In this document: one piece after another, positions 34,426-42,660 of the stretch
Position numbering within the stretch: position 1 is the stretch's first letter
How the letters are laid out: each line of letters begins with the position of its first letter
NCBI RefSeq assembly: GCF_021502655.1
Contig: NZ_JAKFFT010000004.1
Location: forward strand, 1,240,001 to 1,304,000
Origin: Dyadobacter sp. CY347
Lineage (GTDB): Bacteria > Bacteroidota > Bacteroidia > Cytophagales > Spirosomataceae
DNA: 64,000 nucleotides
Direction: 5' to 3'
Notes under the pieces: model-generated
What the model was told of the DNA's origin: nothing
The model's input: the letters and a program-made list of their open reading frames with translations, nothing else
The model's database searches: none
Made by a program: the position numbers and the translations under genes

Positions 34426-34671
34426 ATGCAACATTACGAGAAAATAGCAGCAACCATCCTATCAACGGCCATTCACCGTGGCGTTGAGAAAAGTACTTGT
34501 CCTTCTGAAATTGCACGCATGCTGTTTCCTGACGATTGGCGTAAGCATATGAAAGATGTACTCGGGGTAGCAATTGATTTACATAATAAAGGCAGCGTGG
34601 CCATAACGCAAAAGGGGATACCTGTTGATGTGAAAGCGATTAAAGGGCCGGTCCGGATTAAGATAATCTGA
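34426..34671 (+). CDS. DUF3253 domain protein
   Basis: An 81-residue protein matching the DUF3253 family: the helical IAATILSTAIHRGVEKSTCPSEIAR, then WRKHMKDVLGVAIDLHNKGSVAITQKG, and a closing KGPVRIKI. The family looks like a small winged-helix protein and has no known function. It lies 21 bases after the antitoxin gene, yet the family is normally independent of toxin-antitoxin systems, so the nearness may be chance. Confidence 0.78.
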   Translation: MQHYEKIAATILSTAIHRGVEKSTCPSEIARMLFPDDWRKHMKDVLGVAIDLHNKGSVAITQKGIPVDVKAIKGPVRIKII

Positions 34672-34791
34672 ACTTGTAGTATGCATTATTCTGTTTTTGC
34701 AATTTTGTGCATCAACCGACTCAGCGAATAACCATAGTGAAGGCTCCACGCCCGGGCCTTATGAACCGAATTAATTAAACTTTTCACAGTT

Positions 34792-35136
34792 ATGACAAAT
34801 AAGGAAACATTGCAGGCTGCCAATGACGCGGTGATGAATGATGATAATGAGGGGTTTCTGGCGTTTTGTACAGATGCCACCGTATGGACGTTTGTTGGTG
34901 AGCAGACATTGAGGGGCAAGGAGGCTGTACGACAATACATGGCTGATACTTACCTTGAACCGCCTAAGTTTGAGGTAGAAAATTTGATCGGGGAAGGGGA
35001 TTATGTTACCGCAGTCGGCAAAATCGATTTGAAGGATGAGGATGGAAATACTGCAAATTATTCCTATTGTGACGTCTGGCGGTTTGAGAATGGTAAGATG
35101 GCAGAATTGAATGCTTACGTGATCAAACTCACATAA
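34792..35136 (+). CDS. SnoaL-like / NTF2 superfamily protein
   Basis: A 114-residue protein with the NTF2-like layout: the helix ETLQAANDAVMNDDNEGFLAFC, the strand-turn TVWTFVGEQTLRGKEAVRQYM, and the closing strands YVTAVGKIDLKDEDGN and YCDVWRFENGKMAELNAYVIKL. It may act as a small isomerase or ligand-binding protein; no catalytic residue set is definitive. No signal peptide. It stands alone, 120 bases after the DUF3253 gene, with no clear promoter. Confidence 0.82.
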   Translation: MTNKETLQAANDAVMNDDNEGFLAFCTDATVWTFVGEQTLRGKEAVRQYMADTYLEPPKFEVENLIGEGDYVTAVGKIDLKDEDGNTANYSYCDVWRFENGKMAELNAYVIKLT

Positions 35137-35318
35137 TTTGCCTTCTGAACGATAACGGATAGTATGCCTGCGTAATTATACGGGACCGTATTCCATTCAG
35201 CGATTTTCACATTCCCTTCATCGATTATCAGCCGCGGCAGCGCTCACCCCGATCTACATTTGGTCATTCAATGCACAACGCATTCGACCAATGTATCAAT
35301 CATCATATCGCTGCTATC

Positions 35319-36893
35319 ATGAAATCAATTCTGCTGTTTACCAAAACAAGCTTGCTGCTCGGTGCAATGCTTTATATGACTTCCTGCCGGGAAATGATGC
35401 CGGAAAATGAGGTTGTTGCCATTTCTGAAAATGCGACAAGCCGTACCGACCCTGAAACTGCCTATCCCGGGGAAACCGGAACATTAAAAAAAGGTACACT
35501 TTTTGGCAGCGAGATCACTTATTCCGAGATCGATGGAAAGGCAGTGTTCCAGGGAGACATTATCCTCTCGCCCGAACAGCTCGCAGGCAAGAATGCACGC
35601 ACGGAGGCCGCCGGACTGTCCAACAAACCCGAGCTATGGAGCAATGCGACGATCAACTACACGATCGATCCGACCATTACCAACAAGGATGCGATTATGT
35701 CGGCAATCGCCGAATTTGAAGCAACAACCCCGATCAAATTTGTGTTGCTGCAAAATCTGGGAAATACTTATCCAGGCATTCGGGTCAATTATGTCACATT
35801 CAAACGCGGCCGCGGATACTCTTCATCCATTGGCCGTGTGGGCGGCCAGCAGTTCATTACCCTGCCGATTTTTGCCACGAAAGGAGCGATACTGCATGAA
35901 ATCGGGCATACTGTAGGTTTGTTTCACGAACATACCCGCCACGACCGTCTCAACAGTATCAAGATCAATCTCAACAATGTTGCCGAAGCGGACCTTATCA
36001 ATATGTATACTTATCAGGCGCAGGGCTATGACGGATTTCAATACATGTATATGGATATGAAGTCGATTATGATGCTGGATTCCTATGCCTATTCGAAAAA
36101 TGGTCAGCCTGTGATGACGTTGTTGCCGGGTACTACTTTTACGGTGCAGCGCGAAAAGCTAAGCAATGAAGACACGTATGGCATCACTGTAATGTATGGC
36201 AACATTTATGCCCTTAGCGGCAACTTATACGCCGGTGATGCATTGAAAGGCAAAAGAGCAACATGCTCGATGTACTGGGAAAATGCCGAAGCCATGTGCG
36301 CAACGCAGTATACGCTATACATAGCTCACAACAACACGATTTGGGCTGTGAATAAACTGACGGGTGCCCGAACTGAAACGATTACGGGTATTTCAGGCAT
36401 AAAAAGTATGATCTATGCACAGAAGAAAGTCTATTTTCTTCAAAACGGATATTTGTACAACTACAACCCTGTCGGTGGGGTAGGCATCAAATCCCCCGGC
36501 CAATACTGGCTGCCAGCCACGGCCTTGTCTTACTGCTACGGCTTCCTGTTCATCGTTAATGGAGATACACTTTTCAGGGTTTCTATGGACGGACAGAATT
36601 TTGTTTCAATGGGCAGCGGCTACAAGGGTGTGACTGAGATGGTGCCATTTAATGACAAATTGTATATCCTGAAAAAAGGCAAACTTTGGAAAATGGATTC
36701 AAATTCCGGCGCAATCATGGAGCATGGAAATGGCACTTATGCCGCAGATGCACAGCTGACCGCCAATACCAAAAACCTGCTGATCATTGACGGAGGCAAC
36801 CTGTACAGCGTAGGGGAGTGGGGAGAAAAAAAGACGATCTCCAACAACTGGCCGACTATGAAACATTTTACCGCAGTTGGTGCTGAGGATTAA
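35319..36893 (+). CDS. M12 (astacin-type) metallopeptidase lipoprotein with propeller-like tail
   Basis: A protein of about 524 residues starting MKSILLFTKTS, with the lipobox LYMTSC near residue 23. The zinc site HEIGHTVGLFHEHTRHDR is the astacin (M12A) signature, with three His ligands and the catalytic Glu; the Met-turn SIMMLDSYAY follows. After about residue 300 there are six repeats of the type 'LYxxxxGxLWxxxxxxG' (for example LYILKKGKLWKMDSNSG), reading as a six-bladed beta-propeller. A surface or periplasmic protease with a carbohydrate- or protein-binding tail is inferred. The frame is open 16 codons upstream, but the leader begins at this ATG. Confidence 0.86.
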   Translation: MKSILLFTKTSLLLGAMLYMTSCREMMPENEVVAISENATSRTDPETAYPGETGTLKKGTLFGSEITYSEIDGKAVFQGDIILSPEQLAGKNARTEAAGLSNKPELWSNATINYTIDPTITNKDAIMSAIAEFEATTPIKFVLLQNLGNTYPGIRVNYVTFKRGRGYSSSIGRVGGQQFITLPIFATKGAILHEIGHTVGLFHEHTRHDRLNSIKINLNNVAEADLINMYTYQAQGYDGFQYMYMDMKSIMMLDSYAYSKNGQPVMTLLPGTTFTVQREKLSNEDTYGITVMYGNIYALSGNLYAGDALKGKRATCSMYWENAEAMCATQYTLYIAHNNTIWAVNKLTGARTETITGISGIKSMIYAQKKVYFLQNGYLYNYNPVGGVGIKSPGQYWLPATALSYCYGFLFIVNGDTLFRVSMDGQNFVSMGSGYKGVTEMVPFNDKLYILKKGKLWKMDSNSGAIMEHGNGTYAADAQLTANTKNLLIIDGGNLYSVGEWGEKKTISNNWPTMKHFTAVGAED

Positions 36894-36975
36894 TTCAATT
36901 GACTTATTTCAAAAAATATTTCAGCTAATGTGTCCGCTAAACATGAAGTAATGTATTATAGCAGAAAAGATCATT

Positions 36976-37320
36976 ATGCAAAAATTCCTTTTTCTTATTC
37001 GTGAGGATCTCGACAGACTATCTCAAATGTCGGAGCAAGAGCTTGAACAAGACATTGCCGAAATGAACAGTTGGGTCGAAGAGTTGATAAAATTTGACAA
37101 CTTTATCTCAGGTGATCCTTTGGAGAATGCGTCCAGAATTGTTGGAAGGCAAGTTGCGACAGACGGGATGTTTATAGACTCGAAAGAAGGCATCAGCGGA
37201 TATTTTATCATCAAGGCGGCCAATATGGAACAGGCCGTTGCAATCGCAACACAATGTCCCCACATTGTTCAGGGGAAGATCAGCATCGAAGTCCGGCAGA
37301 TCATGGAAACTCCGCAATAG
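36976..37320 (+). CDS. YciI-like (DGPF) protein
   Basis: A 114-residue YCII-related protein. It opens with KFLFLIREDLDRLSQMS, continues with the ATDGMFIDSKEGISGYFIIKA block and ends with ISIEVRQIME. The family hallmark DGPF is DGMF here. Such genes commonly precede ECF42-type sigma factor genes, as this one does with the next start 2 bases after its stop. In Streptomyces this class is called DGPF proteins; the biochemical role is not known. Confidence 0.85.
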   Translation: MQKFLFLIREDLDRLSQMSEQELEQDIAEMNSWVEELIKFDNFISGDPLENASRIVGRQVATDGMFIDSKEGISGYFIIKAANMEQAVAIATQCPHIVQGKISIEVRQIMETPQ

Positions 37321-37321
37321 A

Positions 37322-38551
37322 TTGGACGACCGCCTCTCACAGCTACTCTCAGATTTATACCGCAATCATTTTGGTAAAATGGTTGCGGTATTGATGTATC
37401 ATACCGGAATAGTCGAGATCGCCGTTGCAGAAGATATTGTTCAGGAGGCATTTGCATTAGCATCTGAAAAGTGGCATAACGGCATTCCGGAACGACCTGA
37501 TGCCTGGCTGTACAAGACTATTCGTAACACGGCTTACAATCTGCTGAAAAAAGAAGGTCGACAATTTGACCATAACCTAATGGCAGATGACCAACATTCC
37601 GAAAGCGAACAAGAATCCTTGCGGGTGCTTTTTGGCTTTATCCAGCCGGAGCTTACTCCGAAAGTACAGTTGATAATAGCACTCAGAAATGTGAGCGGTT
37701 TAAAAGTGCAACGGATTGCAGCCTTGCTGGCCTCAGATGAAAATACGATCACTAAGATCCTTTACCGCTGGAAAATTCAGCGAAAGTCACAGAATTTGAA
37801 TCTTTCAGTGTCAGTAACCGATCCTGGAGAACAGAAGATCAGGACAGCCCTTAAAATATTGTATCTGATGTTTACAGAAGGCTATCGACTTTCTGACGAC
37901 GGACAACTGAACGACGAGACGCTCTGCGAAGATGCGCTCTGCCTGGCGAAGGAAATGGTCAATCTGAAAATATGCGCCAATGGAGAAGTAAAATCCTTAT
38001 ATGCACTGATGTTATATAATTTGGCGCGCGCCAGTTCAAGATTAAACGCACTCAATGAGCTGATACCGCTTGCTGAACACGACCGCAGTGGCTGGAATCA
38101 GCAAATGATCGGCGTGGCAAACCAATATTTCCTGCAGTCGCAAAAGGAATCCACAAACCTTGAAATGTATCAGCTAGAAGCTTCTATTGCTTACCTGCAC
38201 ATTACTGCGCAAACTTTTCAGCAAACCAAATGGCATCTTATTATCCGTTTGTATGATAAGCTGATGGTTTGTAATCCTTCCCCGTTCACAGCGCTAAGTC
38301 ACGCAGCTGCCCTGTATTTTAGTGGAGATCACGCAAGTGCACTCAAGATATTGGATCAGTTAAAATCAAACCCGTTTTTCCAGACTAACCATTTGTTGCA
38401 TTGCCTTTACGCAAAAATAGCACTGCATAAAAATGATCATACCAATGCAGTAACTTCCTTCAAAAAAGCTCTCAATTGCAAGCTAAGCACACTTGAAATG
38501 AATTTTGTGAAGAAAGAACTGCAATTGGTTGATATGCATTTAACACGGTGA
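37322..38551 (+). CDS. ECF sigma factor of the ECF42 kind
   Basis: A sigma-70 family protein of about 409 residues. Region 2 reads LLSDLYRNHFGKMVAVLMYH, then VAEDIVQEAFALASEKW with the -10 recognition helix; region 4 is VQLIIALRNVSGLKVQRIAALLASDENTITKILYRWKI. A C-terminal helical TPR-like domain of about 200 residues (ASSRLNALNELIPLAEHD, and later YFSGDHASALKILDQLKS) replaces an anti-sigma gene, as is usual in ECF42. The TTG at 37322, two bases after the previous stop, is the likely start: an ATG upstream at 37238 would overlap the YciI gene and add unlike sequence. Confidence 0.87.
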   Translation: MDDRLSQLLSDLYRNHFGKMVAVLMYHTGIVEIAVAEDIVQEAFALASEKWHNGIPERPDAWLYKTIRNTAYNLLKKEGRQFDHNLMADDQHSESEQESLRVLFGFIQPELTPKVQLIIALRNVSGLKVQRIAALLASDENTITKILYRWKIQRKSQNLNLSVSVTDPGEQKIRTALKILYLMFTEGYRLSDDGQLNDETLCEDALCLAKEMVNLKICANGEVKSLYALMLYNLARASSRLNALNELIPLAEHDRSGWNQQMIGVANQYFLQSQKESTNLEMYQLEASIAYLHITAQTFQQTKWHLIIRLYDKLMVCNPSPFTALSHAAALYFSGDHASALKILDQLKSNPFFQTNHLLHCLYAKIALHKNDHTNAVTSFKKALNCKLSTLEMNFVKKELQLVDMHLTR

Positions 38552-38553
38552 CA

Positions 38554-39642
38554 TTACTTTTTGGCCGCGTTCCCGATAATGTCTTCCCAGCGATAGTAAT
38601 GAAAGACTTTTCCTTCCGACATAGCTACGAACAGCCCGTTTTGAAAGGCAGGATTTAATGCCAGACTTGTTACATCAGAGCCGTCGCTCTTGTGAGCGGC
38701 GACTTTGACAATTCGTACCAGTTTGTGCTGATGGGGCTTGTTTTTTTCTCCCTCCCGTGTGAAAATGTGAAATTTGTCAGCGCCCTGATCCGATACGAGC
38801 AGATAGCCCGTTTTGCCGCCCGTTTTGTAAATCGATATCCCCTCATTGTCTTCTGAGAAACCAGTGTTCGGGATGATGGCAAGCTCGGTGCCGCTGCTGT
38901 CAGGGCTAGCGTAGTATTTGCGAATGCCAAACTGTTCGTCCGAGTAGTAAACGTACCCCATTTCATTATCAACGGCGATGGATTCGATCTCTTTTTTGCC
39001 ACTATACTTTCCGAATTTCCGCACAAGGTCCGCCTTTACGTTTCCTTTACCATCGTCATTTAGCTGATATTGCCACAGGTAGCCTTCAGCCGGGCCAGAT
39101 TTCCGGCCAACGATTGCGAAGATAGCTTTGTCGGAAGGCCGAGTGTAAAGTGAGATCCCCATCGGGTCACGCTCAGTTTCTCCAGTAAAAACCTCGATAC
39201 CGCCATTGTCGATCGCCTTCATGTCAGGCAGACTGTAAACGCGGATCTTATTGGCTTTACGCTCGGTAACCACTGCAATGTCAATTGGTTTCCCATTCAG
39301 TATGAGGCCGTAGGCCACGTCCACATTATTAGGGCGTTGTAGGTTGCGGATCACCTTATCCGCCTGTATTTTCCCATTCAGATCAAAAACATACAAACCG
39401 CCATCGATATCCTTGTCCGTTCCTATGATCAGGCTTTTCGCAGGATCAGCCGGATTGATCCATATCGCCGGATCGTCGGTGTCGTGGATGGTTGAGTCCG
39501 TTATAAACAGCGGTTGAAGCATAGTATTCGTATCAATGGATACATGACCGGTTTCGGCTTTCTGGTCGGTGGTTTTGCCGGTACATGCTGCCAGTGCGAT
39601 CAGTGAGACGAGGTATAATTGGTGAGTTAATTTCATATTCAA
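38554..39642 (-). CDS. 3-phytase (beta-propeller phytase)
   Basis: A 362-residue lipoprotein (lipobox LAAC near residue 20) of the beta-propeller phytase family, which cleaves phosphate from myo-inositol hexakisphosphate with calcium. The six blades show the family marks DDPAIWINPADPAKS, IIGTDKDIDGGLYVFDL, LQRPNNVDVAYG, YVYYSDEQFGIRKYY and SEDNEGISIY. The repeat spacing and length match Bacillus-type enzymes. It starts 3 bases after the TonB-dependent receptor gene and belongs to its operon. The site of action is the periplasm or the outer surface. Confidence 0.92.
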   Translation of the reverse strand: MNMKLTHQLYLVSLIALAACTGKTTDQKAETGHVSIDTNTMLQPLFITDSTIHDTDDPAIWINPADPAKSLIIGTDKDIDGGLYVFDLNGKIQADKVIRNLQRPNNVDVAYGLILNGKPIDIAVVTERKANKIRVYSLPDMKAIDNGGIEVFTGETERDPMGISLYTRPSDKAIFAIVGRKSGPAEGYLWQYQLNDDGKGNVKADLVRKFGKYSGKKEIESIAVDNEMGYVYYSDEQFGIRKYYASPDSSGTELAIIPNTGFSEDNEGISIYKTGGKTGYLLVSDQGADKFHIFTREGEKNKPHQHKLVRIVKVAAHKSDGSDVTSLALNPAFQNGLFVAMSEGKVFHYYRWEDIIGNAAKK

Positions 39643-39644
39643 AA

Positions 39645-42479
39645 CTATTTCGTAAGGTCAAATTTTAAGCCCATGTTGAAACGCGGGCGATAGTATTCGG
39701 CCTGTACTGTACGTGAGGGAATGCTTTGGTAGTAACGGAGCGGCTGGTTGGTAAGGTTATTTGCTTCGGCGAATATGCGCAGGTTTTTGGTAATCTTATA
39801 AGCTGCATTGGCGTCCAGGAAGAATTGTTTGTCATAATAGATATCATCAAACTCTTCTCCTCCAAGCGCGTCCAGATAAGCCGCAGTGTAATTGGCCGAA
39901 AGGCGTGCCGAGAACTTTTTGTCCTCCCACGAAAGCGATGCATTGAACATATGGGGAGCAGTTCCCGGCAATGTAACATCCGTTCTGACGTCGCCATCTT
40001 CGTTATAAACCCCTTTTGCAAAAGATTTTGTGAAAGTATAGTTTGTATAAATACCAAAGTTTTTCATAAATCCCGGCAGGAAGTCAAGCTGACGTTGGAA
40101 AGCTACTTCCACACCAAAAACATTGACGCTCTCTCCATTTCTTGACTGATAAAAATCCCACGTTTCTCCTTCGCCGATCGGGTTAACCTGGCCCGGGAAA
40201 TCTTCGGCAAATGCAGCGGTTGTATACTGCTGGTTGCGATAGGTGTAAATGAAGTTTTTAAGGTTCTTGTAAAACGCACCGCCGGAAACAAGTCCAACAG
40301 ACTGAAAATAATTTTCAGCCATAAAGTCGAAATTCCATGAATAGGTTGACTTTAAGTTTGGATTACCCGCTGTAATTTCGCGGTCGCCGGGGATGATGCT
40401 GATATATGGTGCCAATGCATAGTAATTAGGCCGGGCCAATGCAGTGGTGGCAGCGGCACGAAGGATAAGGTCATCGGTCGCTTTCAGCTTGAATGAGACG
40501 GAGGGCATTACATTCAGATAGTCGTTTTTTACGGTGCGCGTACCGGTCAATTCTTCTTCATCAGTGATCAGGTTTCCGGTGTAATCAATCGATGTATTTT
40601 CCAGACGTGCGCCGAGGATCATGGATAACCGATCGGAAAAATCCTGGTCCCAGCGTATATAGCCTGCCAGGATGTTTTCTTTGGCATTATAATTCGCCCC
40701 AAGGAATTCGCTGGCTACGGCTTCCTGTTCAAACTGGCTTGAATTTCCCAGGTTTAATGTTCCCAGATATGTCTTGCTGGCAAAAAGCCCTGGTACCAAA
40801 TGCGAGCCAGCCTGAAAATTTTCTCCCGACCAATTTACAGTGTTCACACTGCCCAGATTGGCTATCATATCTTCGTCAATGGGAGAGTATTCATAGAAAA
40901 TGTTATCCCGGTCTTTTGTTTTGAGGCGTACCCGGCCACCTACTTTCAGCCGACCTTTCTGACCAGCGATTACCGAGAAGGGCAAACGAAAATTCAGTTT
41001 CGCTCCAAGTTCCGATTCTTTTGTAAAATCATGGTTTTCGCTGATCTCATTCAATCCGAGAGAGCCCTGGTCCAGATCGGGTGTTGAAAACAATGGTGCG
41101 CGGCTGTCGCCATTGTAAATCAATGTGTTGCCGCCTTCGCGGAAGTTGATGTAACGTTCGTTAGGTCTGTCCTCGCTGGCGGTGGAGTAGCTTACACTCC
41201 AGTCCATATCTACCTTCGGGCCGAGCAAATGCTCTCCTTTCAGCGAGTAATTCTGTACGCGCTGATCTTCCAGGCGGGTTGCTTTGTTCCGGTTATTATC
41301 TAGTCCGCCCTTGGTCTGACGGCCAACACGTCCTTCATATCCGGTTATATTGTCGGCATCATCGTAAATAGGTTCAATGTCGTCGATGCTGAGGCGATAA
41401 CGGTTTTCGCGGTCATCACGCCAGTTATACATGGCATTGGCAGTAATGGTATGATTTTCACTTAGTTTAAAATCAAATGCGGCCGACAGGCTGCGTCTGA
41501 TCCGCTGCACATCATACTTCCGGATCTGCGCTTCATTGGCATACACATTTCCGAAATCGTCGCGCGTCCACGATGCCTCCACATCGTCGGAACCGTAAGT
41601 GTTGTTATTATAAGAACCGCTCAAAACCATCCCGATTGCATTTTTGGCAAAACGGTTGGCATATACAAAACCTCCTGTATACAATGCTTTTCCGCGGATC
41701 GGGTTATAGCCGCCTGAAAGCGTCGCTGAAATCCGCTGGCCATTCGGTGCCGCCCGTGTGATCAGGTTGACCGAACCCCCGATTGCGTCTGCATCCATAT
41801 CAGGCGTCAGTGTTTTATTTACTTCAATGGTCGAGATCATATCCGACGGGATGAGGTCCATCTGGACGCGGCGGTTGTCACCTTCGGCTGACGGGATCCG
41901 GTCGCCGTTTATTGTGACAGAGTTGAGCTCGGGAGCAAGTCCTCTGATAATGATATTTCGCGCTTCGCCCTGGTCATTCTGCATCGTAATGCCCGGCACC
42001 CTTTTCAATGCATCACCGATATTGGAATCGGGGAACCGGCCTACCTGGTCGGAAGAAATGATGTTACTAATGTTTTCATTATTACGCTGCTGGTTGAGCG
42101 CCTTGGCCTGGCCTTTAAGCCGGTCGCCCAGCACGACCAGTTCATTCATATTCAGTCCGCCTTCCTGCATCACCAGGGTAAATGAGGCGACCTGGCCTTT
42201 TTCAACCACAATATCCTGGGACAAAGGCTGGTAACCCATGTAGGTTGCTTCCAATTTATAATTTCCCGGCAGCACATTCAGAAACTCGAATTTTCCGCGC
42301 ACATCGGAGATCGTGTATTGATTTCCGGGAGTTATTTTAAGCGTAGCGCCTGGCATAGAAAGCCTTTGGGCATCCATGATCGTACCGGTGATAAGCCCGT
42401 TTTGGGCGAATGAAGCGGTACAAAAGGCGAAGCAGCAAATGAAAAGAAGTGAAAACCTGGTAAATGTTAACAATGGCAT
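39645..42479 (-). CDS. TonB-dependent receptor, phytate locus
   Basis: A receptor of about 944 residues starting MPLLTFTRFSLLF, with a signal peptide ending ASFAQ. It has a carboxypeptidase-regulatory-like domain (LITGTIMDAQRLSMPGATLKI), a plug (FPDSNIGDALKRVPGITMQ), and a beta-barrel ending in a GLKFDLTK tail. TonB receptors paired with beta-propeller phytases occur in several Gram-negative groups and are thought to import phytate or its products. The frame is open 57 codons upstream, but that stretch is low in family character. It is the first of two genes. Confidence 0.88.
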   Translation of the reverse strand: MPLLTFTRFSLLFICCFAFCTASFAQNGLITGTIMDAQRLSMPGATLKITPGNQYTISDVRGKFEFLNVLPGNYKLEATYMGYQPLSQDIVVEKGQVASFTLVMQEGGLNMNELVVLGDRLKGQAKALNQQRNNENISNIISSDQVGRFPDSNIGDALKRVPGITMQNDQGEARNIIIRGLAPELNSVTINGDRIPSAEGDNRRVQMDLIPSDMISTIEVNKTLTPDMDADAIGGSVNLITRAAPNGQRISATLSGGYNPIRGKALYTGGFVYANRFAKNAIGMVLSGSYNNNTYGSDDVEASWTRDDFGNVYANEAQIRKYDVQRIRRSLSAAFDFKLSENHTITANAMYNWRDDRENRYRLSIDDIEPIYDDADNITGYEGRVGRQTKGGLDNNRNKATRLEDQRVQNYSLKGEHLLGPKVDMDWSVSYSTASEDRPNERYINFREGGNTLIYNGDSRAPLFSTPDLDQGSLGLNEISENHDFTKESELGAKLNFRLPFSVIAGQKGRLKVGGRVRLKTKDRDNIFYEYSPIDEDMIANLGSVNTVNWSGENFQAGSHLVPGLFASKTYLGTLNLGNSSQFEQEAVASEFLGANYNAKENILAGYIRWDQDFSDRLSMILGARLENTSIDYTGNLITDEEELTGTRTVKNDYLNVMPSVSFKLKATDDLILRAAATTALARPNYYALAPYISIIPGDREITAGNPNLKSTYSWNFDFMAENYFQSVGLVSGGAFYKNLKNFIYTYRNQQYTTAAFAEDFPGQVNPIGEGETWDFYQSRNGESVNVFGVEVAFQRQLDFLPGFMKNFGIYTNYTFTKSFAKGVYNEDGDVRTDVTLPGTAPHMFNASLSWEDKKFSARLSANYTAAYLDALGGEEFDDIYYDKQFFLDANAAYKITKNLRIFAEANNLTNQPLRYYQSIPSRTVQAEYYRPRFNMGLKFDLTK

Positions 42480-42481
42480 AA

Positions 42482-42518
42482 CCGTTCGTTTGTTTGACCC
42501 GCAAAGGTCTGCGAACGG
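42482..42518 (-). promoter_or_regulatory. Putative promoter with a 7-base inverted repeat before the TonB receptor gene
   Basis: CCGTTCG (42482-42488) and CGAACGG (42512-42518) form an inverted repeat. On the minus strand GACCTTTG (42509-42502), one mismatch from TAnnTTTG, lies between the arms. The transcript would begin just before the start codon at 42479. A weak call. Confidence 0.3.
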
Positions 42519-42660
42519 CATTTTGCCTGTGTTAATAGATTGTGAAGAAATTGTTATGTCTGTTACATGTTTCTGCGCAGTGAATGGATGAATGAATCCT
42601 GGTTTTGGTTCTGAATTGCTCTTACGAACGATAAGAACCTGTTTCGGCAAGATTAGCGGA

